A stretch of 64,000 bases of DNA. It comes from Helianthus annuus (taxonomy: Eukaryota > Streptophyta > Magnoliopsida > Asterales > Asteraceae). Below the pieces are notes generated by a model. The model was not told the DNA's origin. It ran no database searches and saw nothing but the letters and a program-made list of their open reading frames with translations. Positions 1 through 9,978 of this stretch are shown here, piece after piece. Each line of letters starts with the position of its first letter. Within the stretch, counting starts at the first letter, position 1. A program made the position numbers and the translations under genes. The DNA is taken from NCBI RefSeq assembly GCF_002127325.2, contig NC_035433.2, positions 88,033,350-88,097,349 of the forward strand, written 5' to 3'.

Positions 1-915
1 TCCATTTTGTTGTGGAGTGTACCGAGAGCTGTATTCATGAAGGATTCCTTTTGCAGTGCAAAACTCATCCATAACCCTGTTTTTGAACTCGGTACCGTTG
101 TCGCTTCGAATTCGCCTCACCTTTAGAATATACAGATTTTCCAACAGGGTGATCAAATTCTTCAGAATTTCTGGAGTCTCGCTCTTGTGGACCATGAAGT
201 CAACCCATGAAAATCTTGAGTAGTCATCAGTAACTACCAAGCAGAAAGCTTCTCCGTGCACACTCTTGTGTTTGACTGGGCCGAAAAGATCCATATGCAA
301 ACGCTCGAGTGGCATGTTGACAGTGTTAACCTTTTTCAATGGATGAGATTTCTTGGTCTGCTTTCCCTTTTGACACGGCACACAGACATCTTGAAGTTGA
401 AAGTGTTTCACATTGACACCTCTCACCAAATTGTTTTTGACAAGGTGATTCATTTTTCTGAGGTGAATATGACCCATTCGTCTGTGCCAAGAGATTGTCT
501 CCTTTTCAGTGGCCTTTGAAACAAAGCAAGTAACTTGTTTGGAATTTGTTACTGCTTGGCTCATGTCAAGGACATACAAATCATTCACCCTTGGAGCTGA
601 TAAGAGAATCCATTCTGGGGGGATCTTGAAACCCGGCTTCAGCACATAGCAACCGGCATCATCAAAATGCACGGTGAACTTCTTGTCGCAGATTTGAGAA
701 ACACTCAAGAGATTGTGATCCAATTGCTTCACATAATTGATCTTGTCGAAACTCACAATCCCATTAGAGATCATTCCCTCGCCGGTGATATAACCTCCCT
801 TATCTCCCGCAAACGCAACATATCCTCCTCTTATACTTCGCACATCGAAAAGAAGACGATAGTCGCCAGTCATGTGCCTAGAAGCCCCACTATCAACAAT
901 CCAAAGACTATTCAT
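1..915 (-). CDS. copia pol, partial: protease, GAG-pre-integrase, integrase core
   Basis: I translated the minus strand from the ATG at 913-915 and it is open for 305 codons to the window edge. An aspartic protease motif WIVDSGASRHMTGD lies near codon 5. The integrase zinc finger follows (WHRRMGHIHL, then CVPCQKGK). The integrase core shows MDLFGPV (first catalytic Asp), RSDNGTEF (second Asp) and YTPQQNG; the catalytic Glu should lie just outside the window. No stop or frameshift was seen, so this part looks intact. The frame is also open upstream of the ATG to about 945 and differs from the gag frame. Expression therefore needs frameshifting, re-initiation or splicing (see 934-1076). A full copia pol is usually over 1000 residues, so about two thirds is missing. 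Confidence 0.88.
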   Translation of the reverse strand, partial: MNSLWIVDSGASRHMTGDYRLLFDVRSIRGGYVAFAGDKGGYITGEGMISNGIVSFDKINYVKQLDHNLLSVSQICDKKFTVHFDDAGCYVLKPGFKIPPEWILLSAPRVNDLYVLDMSQAVTNSKQVTCFVSKATEKETISWHRRMGHIHLRKMNHLVKNNLVRGVNVKHFQLQDVCVPCQKGKQTKKSHPLKKVNTVNMPLERLHMDLFGPVKHKSVHGEAFCLVVTDDYSRFSWVDFMVHKSETPEILKNLITLLENLYILKVRRIRSDNGTEFKNRVMDEFCTAKGILHEYSSRYTPQQNG

Positions 916-933
916 AGTTCCTCCTGGAGCCGC

Positions 934-1076
934 CTGCACATGCAATTAACACATCAGTTTGAGAGGGGGACCCAAGCCTTTGTTGACTTGGGTCGTCCTT
1001 GATCATCAAGGAAAGTGATCTCAATCACTTGATGATTAGGAAATAAAACTTCTGGTGCTCCCCCTGACTTAATTAC
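934..1076 (-). other. Putative 143-nt intron at the gag-pol junction
   Basis: On the minus strand gag contains CAG|GTAATTAAG, with the break exactly between codons. TGCAG|GCGGCT lies just past the gag stop, and the downstream base 933 is in phase with pol. Removing 1076-934 deletes the last 40 gag codons and the TGA at 954-956 and fuses gag to pol in frame. A CTGAT sequence about 20 nt before the acceptor could be a branch site. Only the sequence fit is seen; splicing itself is inferred. A programmed frameshift is the alternative. Confidence 0.4.
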
Positions 1077-4000
1077 CTGTTTTTGTTTCCAAGCTTGTTT
1101 TTGTTTACCAGTATTTGAATTAATTGTTTTTGTATTTACTGGTTTTGCATTTGTAGGTTTAGCTTGAACAGGTTTTTCATCCTTCACCTCTGATGTTAAA
1201 GCCTTCTCAATTACCTTTTTATTCTTTTGTTTTACCTTCTTTTCCCTTTCTTTCAAGACACGTGGGTCTTGTTTCGGGGAAACCGGTTGTTTTTGGTAAT
1301 TGATTTCTTGAGGAGCACTTGTTTTTCCCTTCAATTTTTGCAAGTATGGGCAGTATCTTACAATGTGCCCAATTGTTCCACACTCAAAACACATTCTCCG
1401 CTCTACAAACCTTGGAGAAACGTGTTGATTACCAGACAAAGAACCAGACACTGAAGTTTGTGATCTAGATGTGCTTGGACCTAAGTCACATCCATTTGTG
1501 TGTTGGGTATAATTGTTTTGCTCATTTCGTTTCAAAATTCTAACTTGTTTTACAAATTCATTGTTAGATTTGTTTTGAAATGTTTCAAGTTTGTCCGTAC
1601 CCGTTGATTCAACAAACTTCACTATCGGTTTTTGTTTCTTAACAGGGGCTTTCCTGTTTTGCACCTTTTGAACCTTAGATTGTTCAACCTTAGATTGTGG
1701 AACTTTAGGTTGGGCAACCTTAGGTTGTGGAGCCTTAGACTGTTCAACTTTAGGTTGTTGAACCCTTGGTTGTTCAGTCTTAGGCGACTGAGCTTTTGGT
1801 GCTTGAACATTCTTGTTCTGAGCCCTCTTTTCTTGTACCTGGCCCTTGCCTTTTCCAGAATTCACTTGTTGTTTTCGCTCAACTGACAGTTTTTGGTTCC
1901 CATGTTGTTTTCTAATTTGTTCACGTGGAACTGGTTCACATTGAGTGACAGTGACTTTGTTGCCTTTGTTTCCCAAAAACTTATCAGTTCGTCCTTCAAA
2001 AATTTTCTCAATTAAATCTTGATTTACATTTTTGATTGGAAAATCTCTGTCAGAATAAATTTTGCTGTCTCCCTTGAGCGTATACAACAAGTTATTCGTT
2101 TCACTGCTAGGTACACTGGGCTTCATTGCCTTTGGTGTTTCAGCCTTACTCGGTTTCACTGGTGGATCACACAAGATGTGATTCTCAATTGGAATGTCTG
2201 GTGTAACCGAGTTAGGCTGTGGTTTCTCATTTTCTTCAGATTCATCGTCCGAAGACTCAGCATCCTCAATAATCGGAGGACTCTGTTCCTTAACAGACGA
2301 TGAATTTTTCACATTCTCAGATTCAGATTGCCCCGAGGATGATGTACCAGTTGTGAACCCGAGGCCTACTGCAAAGTCATCTAGACCGAGTGGCACAGTA
2401 GGTTCAAAACGGGGCATATCCTCGTCATCAGGCGACTTGGAATAATTGTGATTCATCGGGGGAGGACATGATTTGTAACCAATACATTTTGTATCCCCCT
2501 TTTTCCTTTGGACATCAATAATGTGATCCAAAACATAGCGGGAATTGGAATAGCTTTCCAATTTCTGCTTGATTGTTTCACATTCACATCTAGCTGTAGC
2601 TAACTCTACCATTTGTTGCTCAATTGTGTCAATTAAATTGTTATTAGCATATTGTTTTCTTAAAACAGCCCTTTGAAGTTCAGAAACATCATGTTTAAGT
2701 GACTCAATTGTAGCTTTAAACTCCTTTTCATTTCTTGTCAAAAACAAGTTAGCCTCTGTTGCCTTTGAAAGATCCACAATCAATTCTTGATTGTGTTTGT
2801 GTGTTATTTCAAAAAGACTTTCTTTTTCTGCATATTCTTGACATTTAGCACATTCAACATTAGCAGAAATAGGTTCAGGCTTAGGATCACATACCTGAGA
2901 GGTTTGTCCTTCAACATGAGCCATAAAGGCTGTACGAAAAGAGAAAGATCCGTCTTCAGAGAAAAATTGAGAAAGCTTCTCAGAAGTTCCAGCAGCTTTC
3001 TGACAAAGAATAGATCTTCTCTTGCATAAGGCTTCAGCATCAGCCAATAACTCATCAACCTCCAGATCCAAAGCATCACTTGATATATCACTAGCATCAA
3101 GTGATTCCCCATCTGAACTTCCACTGTAACCCGAGCTATCTTCATCCTCAGAAGATTCACCAGCATGCACGGGTTCTTCAACTTTTTCAACTACCTTGGC
3201 ATAACAAGCTGTGCCACCATTACCTCCTTCACCAAGCTGAAGACTCCAGTTGCAAATCTCGTCAGCTTGAACAACTAATCCTCTGTGGGGATTAGAGTTT
3301 GCAGATCCAGAAGAATTTCCTCCCACGGGAACTATTTGTCTGTCAGAATTGTTCTGTTGTTGCTGAGGCTGTCTTTGATTCCTAAAAGGATTCTGATTGC
3401 CTTGCTTGGCTGGTTTCTGACATTCCCGTTTGAAATGACCTTTTTCACCGCAGTTGAAGCAGGTGACAGCATTTTTATCAAAACCATACTTGGTGTTGTT
3501 GTTGCTTTCCAAGTTGGTTCTTCCTGTTCTCTCCATAAACTCTTTAGCTCTACGAATAGCACTCGCAAGAGCCCACTTTATATCCATCATCTCGAACTCT
3601 TCTTTATCAACCTGTTGATAATCTTCGTTGGTCAGGTTGATATTTCCAATTTGACCGGCAACCAACCCACAATAAGCGCTAACCAAGGTATTCAACATCT
3701 CCATATGTTCCTTGGCTATCTCAACACTGACTTTTGAGAAATTGGAAGTATCCAATCTGACAGTGTTAGGGTTGGAAGTAGCTTGAAAGCTTGAAGAACT
3801 TCCATAAAACCCTTGTTGTTGTGGTTGTTGCTGTTGAGCTCTGTTTGGATCCAGGAAAGGTGGTGGAGTGAACTGAGGAGCTGTCTGTTGCACATACTGT
3901 TGTTGTTGAGAAGCAGAAGAATCTGGTCTTGAGAGCATAGTATATGCTGAAGGATCAAACTGATTTGCTGTTGACGGTCCGGAGTTAGAAAGAAAAGCTG

Positions 4001-4949
4001 TTTGAAGCTTAGCATGTTGAGGAGCTGGCTTATCTCCTTGAATACCACCTGCAATCCCAAAATACACTTCTGGATTTTGAGGAGTGATTGTTCTTTTCGC
4101 CTTGAGCCTTTCTTCAACATCTTTGTTTTCTAACTTCTGAATTAGCTCATAAATGGAGATTGTATCTAGAACACCATTTTCTTTGAGAATCTCGAGATAA
4201 CTGCTCCACTTTGCTGGTAAACTATCAGCAAATCTCTTAACCATTTCTTGTGGAGTGGCGGCAACTTTGAAAGCAAACATTTCATTCAACAGATGGTGAA
4301 ATCTTGTAGACAACTCTGTTAGACCCTCATTCTCCATGCAAGTAAAACCTTCAAACTCTTTCTTAAGCAGTTCCTGCTTGATCTTCCTTGATTGAGCATT
4401 TCCTTCACATCTCATAGTAAGCATATCCCACAATTGTTTTGTAGTTGTGCAGTAGACAAACTGATGGTATATGTCTCTGTGAAGCGCTTGCGTGAGAATC
4501 ATAAATGCTTTCTTCTCCAACTCGAACTTCTTTTTATCATCATCAGACAGGCTGCTGTAAGTCTGAGGATTAGATCCTGCGACTTCTAACTCATTCTCAA
4601 ATTTATTGAAGAAACACATCCATAAGTCTTGGCCTTGTCCTTGAACATACGTTTTCAATCTTTCTTTCCACCAACCCCAATCATTTATGTGATTAAGCTT
4701 TGGCGGCTTTGTATTTGTACCCGTTTCATTATCATTTTGCATCATCGCTTGAATACTGCTGCTTTGATTTGTAACTAAGGCCCACTGATGTGCAGATATC
4801 ATGGCAGCTGAAGGTGGAGCAATAGCCTGCATCCAAGCATTCTTGAAGTCTTGATCAGATTGAGAAGTAGATGATTGCGTATTAGATGATTGCGAAGCCA
4901 AGGATGTCATAGTCCACGCGGATGGATCCCATTGACCGTTTGTTCCCAT
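954..4949 (-). CDS. copia Gag polyprotein, unusually long (1331 aa), two zinc knuckles
   Basis: Structural protein forming the retrotransposon particle and binding its RNA. It starts with MGTNGQWDPS right after the leader. Residues about 130-250 resemble the plant copia gag domain (YCTTTKQLWDML region). A first CCHC knuckle (CFNCGEKGHFKREC) lies near residues 495-508. An acidic, serine-rich stretch and a likely coiled coil (about 695-800) follow. A run of PKV/PKA-Q repeats lies near 1046-1103, and a second CCHC (CFECGTIGHIVRYC) near 1185-1198. The C-terminus is Lys/Gln-rich. Typical copia gags are much shorter and have one knuckle. The frame is open throughout, so it may be functional. Coiled coils are known in Sirevirus Gag proteins. 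It ends at a TGA 38 nt before the pol ATG, in another frame. Confidence 0.88.
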   Translation of the reverse strand: MGTNGQWDPSAWTMTSLASQSSNTQSSTSQSDQDFKNAWMQAIAPPSAAMISAHQWALVTNQSSSIQAMMQNDNETGTNTKPPKLNHINDWGWWKERLKTYVQGQGQDLWMCFFNKFENELEVAGSNPQTYSSLSDDDKKKFELEKKAFMILTQALHRDIYHQFVYCTTTKQLWDMLTMRCEGNAQSRKIKQELLKKEFEGFTCMENEGLTELSTRFHHLLNEMFAFKVAATPQEMVKRFADSLPAKWSSYLEILKENGVLDTISIYELIQKLENKDVEERLKAKRTITPQNPEVYFGIAGGIQGDKPAPQHAKLQTAFLSNSGPSTANQFDPSAYTMLSRPDSSASQQQQYVQQTAPQFTPPPFLDPNRAQQQQPQQQGFYGSSSSFQATSNPNTVRLDTSNFSKVSVEIAKEHMEMLNTLVSAYCGLVAGQIGNINLTNEDYQQVDKEEFEMMDIKWALASAIRRAKEFMERTGRTNLESNNNTKYGFDKNAVTCFNCGEKGHFKRECQKPAKQGNQNPFRNQRQPQQQQNNSDRQIVPVGGNSSGSANSNPHRGLVVQADEICNWSLQLGEGGNGGTACYAKVVEKVEEPVHAGESSEDEDSSGYSGSSDGESLDASDISSDALDLEVDELLADAEALCKRRSILCQKAAGTSEKLSQFFSEDGSFSFRTAFMAHVEGQTSQVCDPKPEPISANVECAKCQEYAEKESLFEITHKHNQELIVDLSKATEANLFLTRNEKEFKATIESLKHDVSELQRAVLRKQYANNNLIDTIEQQMVELATARCECETIKQKLESYSNSRYVLDHIIDVQRKKGDTKCIGYKSCPPPMNHNYSKSPDDEDMPRFEPTVPLGLDDFAVGLGFTTGTSSSGQSESENVKNSSSVKEQSPPIIEDAESSDDESEENEKPQPNSVTPDIPIENHILCDPPVKPSKAETPKAMKPSVPSSETNNLLYTLKGDSKIYSDRDFPIKNVNQDLIEKIFEGRTDKFLGNKGNKVTVTQCEPVPREQIRKQHGNQKLSVERKQQVNSGKGKGQVQEKRAQNKNVQAPKAQSPKTEQPRVQQPKVEQSKAPQPKVAQPKVPQSKVEQSKVQKVQNRKAPVKKQKPIVKFVESTGTDKLETFQNKSNNEFVKQVRILKRNEQNNYTQHTNGCDLGPSTSRSQTSVSGSLSGNQHVSPRFVERRMCFECGTIGHIVRYCPYLQKLKGKTSAPQEINYQKQPVSPKQDPRVLKEREKKVKQKNKKVIEKALTSEVKDEKPVQAKPTNAKPVNTKTINSNTGKQKQAWKQKQVIKSGGAPEVLFPNHQVIEITFLDDQGRPKSTKAWVPLSN

Positions 4950-5019
4950 TTTATATTTAATATACTAGGTGAAAATTAATTTTAGAAAAGTTGATTTTCA
5001 CAAACTATGTTAAACAATT

Positions 5020-5400
5020 TCGAAGGATAACAAACAGCCGAAGGATGTAGGATCGAAAGACCTGAAATTCACAAACTGTTAAGTCTAAACAAATAAGACT
5101 CGAAGGATCCATGAAAGATCACACCTGTTCGAAGGATCAACAGTGTTCGAAAGATCACTGTTGAGATTCGAACAATAACCTCGAAAGATGAACTTGAAAG
5201 ATTCACCTATACGAAGGATCCTTATCTTTCGAAATGAACAGTAACTCGAAAGATGATCTTTCAAAAAGATTCCTTGACTCGAAGGATAACCTATTGACTT
5301 CGAAGGATGTTCGAAGGATGGCTATCTTTCGAATCTCCTTGATCGAAGGATGATCTTTCGAGATCGAAAGTTATCTTTCGATGGTTCTGACACAAGGACA
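5020..5400 (-). repeat. Leader rich in CGAAGGAT/CGAAAGAT short repeats
   Basis: The copia leader between the primer site and gag contains roughly twenty copies of cgaaggat or cgaaagat in both orientations (for example near 5101, 5132, 5277, 5304, 5344). Several overlap as imperfect palindromes such as atctttcgagatcgaaag. The same motif recurs in the LTR. Confidence 0.75.
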
Positions 5401-5770
5401 GAAAGTACGACAGGTTGGTGAAAAGTTGATGTGGTAGGTGACCAACTTTCGGCAAAAGAGTATGATCTGACAACAACTTTTCCCAAGAAGATTTGACTTT
5501 CAAAATAATACCCAAATAGGAAGGTTCTTATCCACACCAAGGCAACCGGATTTTTGACCGGAATAATGGCCGGAAAAACACAAACCTTTTCAAATATGAT
5601 TTTTAAGTTACCCAAACCTTCCCGTAACACACCCGGTTAGTTTAGAACACGTTTTTATGGTTAAAACAGCAGAAAACACACTAAAAACGGGAGCTAAACC
5701 AAGAAACTTTTTGTCCAAACACAACCAAGTCTTGCACAAAAACCCAGTTTTAACAAGGAAAAGAGCCACG

Positions 5771-5782
5771 GCTCTGATACCA
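5771..5782 (-). promoter_or_regulatory. copia primer-binding site
   Basis: Minus-strand TGGTATCAGAGC, matching the 3' end of plant initiator methionine tRNA, two bases inside the LTR end. It primes minus-strand DNA synthesis and fixes the 5' LTR boundary. Confidence 0.9.
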
Positions 5783-5784
5783 CT

Positions 5785-6472
5785 TGTAGGTCCCTCGGAG
5801 GTTGAGGTTTAACCTATTCCTTGTTATGTTTAACCCACTAGCAAGTGCGGAATCCAAGCTAGCAAGCAAACCGTAGTTTAGATGAAAGTAAAGCAACAAG
5901 AGAAAGAGTAGACAAGCAAAGTATCAAAGTTTTCTCTTGTATTTCAGTGGACACGGTTACAGACCTTGACCAAACTGAAAATACTCTCTTACAAGACCTG
6001 GGTTCACACACAAAAGCTCTCAACACTTTGAATAAAACTTACACAGAACTGCCTTTGAAGTGAACCCTCATGGATATATATATACCCATATTAGACAGAC
6101 ATGCACGAAGGATAGGTATTCTGGTCGAAGGATCATCTATCGACCAGAAATACCTTCGAAAGATATCGAAAGATCTCAACATACCTCGAAGGATGGTATA
6201 TCCTTCGAGGTCCATCAATATCCATCGAACCATCATCTTTCGAGGTCATCGAAGGATACAATCTATCCTTCGATGACATCCTTCGAAGCATCTAATCTTT
6301 CAAACACTAAGTGTTGATGTTTGGCCAAGTCAAACCAGGAGGATGGTTGACTTGGTCAAACACGCATTCCAACACATATACAAACATACAAAGACGTAAA
6401 CACAACAGACAAAAGACATCGTTTTATACATTACAAAATACAGACAAAGTACAGACACAAAGTGCACCAACA
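5785..6472 (-). repeat. copia 5' LTR (688 bp)
   Basis: Read on the minus strand it starts TGTTGGTGCACTTT at 6472 and ends CCTACA at 5785, next to the primer site. It contains about a dozen cgaaggat/ctttcga motifs at 6100-6300. A TATA stretch lies at 6074-6084, about 390 nt from the LTR start, which would place transcription start in its middle. No second copy is in the window, so the 6472 boundary rests on the TG terminus and the abrupt switch to gypsy LTR sequence. Confidence 0.8.
6074..6084 (-). promoter_or_regulatory. TATA box of the copia LTR
   Basis: TATATATATA on the minus strand within the LTR, at the U3/R position expected for a polymerase II promoter. Confidence 0.5.
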
Positions 6473-7038
6473 ACATCCATTGGATAGTTTCAATCGATCG
6501 GATATTTAATCGTAGCAGCGATCGAATTATTACCCGGTATTGTGGCAGCACCTCACTATATAAAAATTATAATTTTTGACAGTAGAACTTCGTTTTTGAT
6601 CGAAATTATTAGCACGGAATGAAAGTCCCATGCACAGGCTATTTATAGCCTGAAAATGGGTTTTACGCGGCCTGCGTAACCCATAGACAAACTTTACGCG
6701 GCCCGCGTGGCCGCCTAGTCTAGGCGTAGGTTTGCTGGGTCATGGGCTAGGTTTGACAGGTGGGTTATACGTGGCCCAAATGTGTATCCGGATAGATTTC
6801 CGGTTGACGCGGCCCGTGTAAAGACGAGTTTAACATTCACGCGGCCTGCCTGGACTCCTAAAGCTTATCCGGTTTGATTAATAAGTTGAAGCGGCCCGCG
6901 TAAGGTTAAGTTATCCCTTACGCGGCCCGCCTAAAACCCATTTTTCTGGTTTTCTTGATTTTTAAAGCTGGTTAGGGTTTTTAGGGGTCCGGGTTTTCAC
7001 GTAAGGATAATTTAGGGATATTTTTGAAGGTCCTTACA
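6473..7038 (-). repeat. Gypsy 3' LTR, truncated by the copia insertion
   Basis: Matches 11528-12094 nearly base for base and starts TGTAAGGACC on the minus strand at 7038. It includes six variants of acgcggcccgcgt between about 6660 and 6935 and a minus-strand TATAAATAG near 6641-6652. Confidence 0.92.
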
Positions 7039-7076
7039 TCCTCCCCACCTTAATTAAAATCTCGTCCTCGAGATTT
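7039..7076 (-). promoter_or_regulatory. Polypurine tract and adjacent hairpin
   Basis: The minus strand reads AAGGTGGGGAGGA directly before the LTR TG, a polypurine tract for plus-strand priming. Just upstream is the palindrome aaatctcgaggacgagattt (7057-7076), which overlaps the family's usual pol stop codon. Confidence 0.8.
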
Positions 7077-7110
7077 ATTGAAATAAGTATGGATATTTGC
7101 GTTTCATCTC

Positions 7111-9978
7111 TTATTCCAGCTCCCAAGTATATTCAGGTCCTCTTTTTGAATCCCATTTGACCTTAACTAGCACCAGTCGTTTATGCTTGAGAAACTTAAT
7201 CTTTCTATCTTCTATTTGAAGTGGTTTTTCAACAAACTTCAACTTTTCATTTACTTGCACATCTTGGAGAGGTACTACCAGGGAATCGTCAGATAGACAT
7301 TTCTTGAGGTTGGATACATGAAACACATCATGTACTCCAGCTAACTCTTCTGGTAATTGTAGACGGTAAGCAACTGGTCCTATTCGTTGGATTACTTGAA
7401 ATGGTCCTATGTACCTTGGGCTTAGCTTTCCTTTCTTCCCAAATCGTACCACTCCTTTCCAAGGAGAAACTTTTAAGAGTACCTTGTCTCCGACTTGAAA
7501 CTCTAGCGGCTTGCGACGATTGTCTGCATAACTCTTCTGGCGATCTCGTGCTGTCTTTAGTCTTTCTTTGATTTGCGTTATCTTGTCGGTGGTCTCTTGC
7601 ACAATCTCAGGTCCTGATAATTGAGTTTCTCCTATTTCTGCCCAACAAACTGGAGTTCTACACTTGCGTCCATACAGTGCTTCGAACGGGGCAGCTTCAA
7701 TGCTTGCATGATAACTATTGTTATAGGAGAATTCAATTAAGGGCAAATGATCATCCCAATTTCCACCAAAATCTATTAAACATGCTCTAAGCATGTCTTC
7801 CAAGGTTTGAATGGTTCTTTCACTTTGTCCGTCTGTTTGGGGATGATAAGCTGTACTTAAATTTAATCGAGTACCCATGGCTTCTTGGAAACTTGTCCAA
7901 AAGTGTGAGGTAAAATGACTATCTCTATCCGATACAATAGAGAGTGGAACTCCATGTAGGGATACTACTTCATCTACGTACAACTTGGCTAACCTTTCCA
8001 TGCCAAAGGTCTCTTTTATAGGTAGAAAATGAGCTGACTTGGTTAATCTATCCGCAATTACCCAAATCGCATCATTACCTTTTCTGGTTTTGGGTAACTT
8101 AGTAACGAAATCCATGGTTATTAGTTCCCGTTTCCAAACAGGCATTTCTAATTGTTGGAGTAACCCTGAAGGTTTCTGGTGTTCTGCCTTAACTTGTGAA
8201 CAAGTAAGACACTTAGATACATAACTAGCTATATCCTTTTTCATACCTATCCACCAGAAGTTATTTCTTAAATCTTGGTACATCTTATTATTTCCAGGGT
8301 GCATAGTATACCTAGATTTATGGGCTTCCTCTAAAATCTTATTCCTTAAATCTCCCTGTTTAGGTACCCAAATCCTTTTCTTATGGAATCTCCAAATTTC
8401 ATCACTTCCTTGTTCTAATTCTTTTATTCGTCCTTTCATTCCTTCAGCATCATCTTCGATTGCTGTGTTTTGAACATTCTTTAATTGTTCCATTAAATCT
8501 AATTGTAGATTTAATCTAAGAGCACGAATTTGCTTTTGTTTTTCGTGATACTTACGACTTAGGGCATCTGCAACTACATTTGCCTTTCCTTCATGATATT
8601 GATTATCACAGTCGTAATCACTTAGAATTTCCATCCATCTTCTTTGTCTCATGTTCAATTCTTTTTGCCTAAATATGTATCTTAAGCTTTTATGATCTGT
8701 ATAGACAGTAAACTTACTTCCATACAGATAATGTCTCCAAATTTTAAGGGCAAAAATTACTGCTCCTAATTCTAAATCGTGATTCGTATAGTTTTCTTCG
8801 TGCTTTTTCAATTGTCTTGAGCCATACGCAATTACCTTTTTGCGTTGCATTAACACACATCCTAATCCTAGCATAGAAGCATCACAGTAAACTTCAAAAT
8901 CTTCTGTTCCATCTGGTAATGCTAAGATTGGGGCATTTGTTAACTTTTGTTTTAAAATCCTAAAGGCTTCTTTTTGTCTAGGTCCCCATTCAAATTTTAC
9001 AGCTTTACAGGTTAGCTTGGTTAATGGCACGGCTATCTTAGAAAAATCTTTAATAAAGCGCCTATAATATCCAGCTAATCCTAGAAAACTTCTAACTTCC
9101 GTTGCTGATTGCGGGGCCTTCCATTTGGTGATTGCTTCAATCTTGGAGGAATCTACGTGAATACCTTCATGATTCACCATGTGTCCTAAGAATTGCACTT
9201 CTTGAAGCCAGAATTCACACTTCGAGAATTTGGCATAAAGCGTTTCTTTTCTTAACAAAGTTAAGAGTGCATGCAAATGCTCACAATGTTCCTCCTGACT
9301 TTTGGAATAAATAAGTATATCGTCGATGAAAATGATTACAAATTTATCCAAATACGGTTTACAAATTCTATTCATCATGTCCATAAATGCTGCTGGAGCA
9401 TTTGTTAATCCGAAGGGCATGACTGTAAACTCGTAATGTCCATACCTAGTTCTGAAAGCAGTTTTAGGTATGTCTTCTTCTTGTACCTTCAATTGATGAT
9501 ATCTGGAGCGCAAATCTATCTTAGAAAAATATCTAGCTCCTTGCAATTGATCAAAAAGATCATCAATCCTAGGTAATGGGTATCGATTCTTAATTGTAAC
9601 TTTGTTTAATTCCCTATAGTCGATACACATTCTCATCGATCCGTCTTTCTTCTTTACAAACGACATCGGGGCTCCCCATGGAGAGGAACTTGGTCGTATA
9701 AATCCTTTACTTAGTAACTCATCTAATTGTTTCTTTAATTCTAACATTTCAGTAGGTGCTAACCGGTAGAGTGCCTTGGCTATCGGTATAGTTCCTGGAA
9801 TTAGATGAATTCTAAATTCTACCTCTCTATCGGGTGGTAATCCGGGTACGTCTTCTGGAAAGACATCTGGGTATTCCGATACTATCGAAATGTCTTCTAG
9901 TTTCTTATTTTTAGTATTAACAACTACCGAAACCATATACACTATTCCTTGTTTTCTTGAATAACTGGCCAACTTCAT
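7111..9978 (-). CDS. Gypsy pol: reverse transcriptase, RNase H, integrase, chromodomain-like end
   Basis: 955 codons open on the minus strand. It has the RT core ([21 protein letters not shown] with the catalytic Asp pair), RNase H ([10 protein letters not shown]), the integrase HHCC finger ([18 protein letters not shown]) and the integrase core ([26 protein letters not shown]). The C-terminal module ([14 protein letters not shown]) resembles the chromodomain that targets chromoviruses. A premature TAA follows YTWELE; the same frame continues for about ten more residues to a natural end, so the tail is clipped. It overlaps the protease ORF at 9917-9978 in a different frame, where the intact relative at 56448 has one continuous frame, so a frameshift has separated them. 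Confidence 0.9.
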   Translation of the reverse strand: MKLASYSRKQGIVYMVSVVVNTKNKKLEDISIVSEYPDVFPEDVPGLPPDREVEFRIHLIPGTIPIAKALYRLAPTEMLELKKQLDELLSKGFIRPSSSPWGAPMSFVKKKDGSMRMCIDYRELNKVTIKNRYPLPRIDDLFDQLQGARYFSKIDLRSRYHQLKVQEEDIPKTAFRTRYGHYEFTVMPFGLTNAPAAFMDMMNRICKPYLDKFVIIFIDDILIYSKSQEEHCEHLHALLTLLRKETLYAKFSKCEFWLQEVQFLGHMVNHEGIHVDSSKIEAITKWKAPQSATEVRSFLGLAGYYRRFIKDFSKIAVPLTKLTCKAVKFEWGPRQKEAFRILKQKLTNAPILALPDGTEDFEVYCDASMLGLGCVLMQRKKVIAYGSRQLKKHEENYTNHDLELGAVIFALKIWRHYLYGSKFTVYTDHKSLRYIFRQKELNMRQRRWMEILSDYDCDNQYHEGKANVVADALSRKYHEKQKQIRALRLNLQLDLMEQLKNVQNTAIEDDAEGMKGRIKELEQGSDEIWRFHKKRIWVPKQGDLRNKILEEAHKSRYTMHPGNNKMYQDLRNNFWWIGMKKDIASYVSKCLTCSQVKAEHQKPSGLLQQLEMPVWKRELITMDFVTKLPKTRKGNDAIWVIADRLTKSAHFLPIKETFGMERLAKLYVDEVVSLHGVPLSIVSDRDSHFTSHFWTSFQEAMGTRLNLSTAYHPQTDGQSERTIQTLEDMLRACLIDFGGNWDDHLPLIEFSYNNSYHASIEAAPFEALYGRKCRTPVCWAEIGETQLSGPEIVQETTDKITQIKERLKTARDRQKSYADNRRKPLEFQVGDKVLLKVSPWKGVVRFGKKGKLSPRYIGPFQVIQRIGPVAYRLQLPEELAGVHDVFHVSNLKKCLSDDSLVVPLQDVQVNEKLKFVEKPLQIEDRKIKFLKHKRLVLVKVKWDSKRGPEYTWELE

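Larger units (their letters stand above)
1..6472 (-). mobile_element. Ty1/copia (Sirevirus-like) LTR retrotransposon, 5' portion
   Basis: Element read on the minus strand: LTR (5785-6472), tRNA-type primer-binding site, long leader, giant gag, then a pol that runs off the window start. The order protease, integrase zinc finger, integrase core before any reverse transcriptase is the copia order. Assignment to the Sirevirus branch is an inference from the very long gag with a coiled coil, the long leader and the palindromic short repeats. The outer boundary at 6472 abuts a truncated gypsy LTR, so the element inserted into that LTR. RT, RNase H and the 3' LTR lie outside the window, so the TSD cannot be checked. 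Confidence 0.88.
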
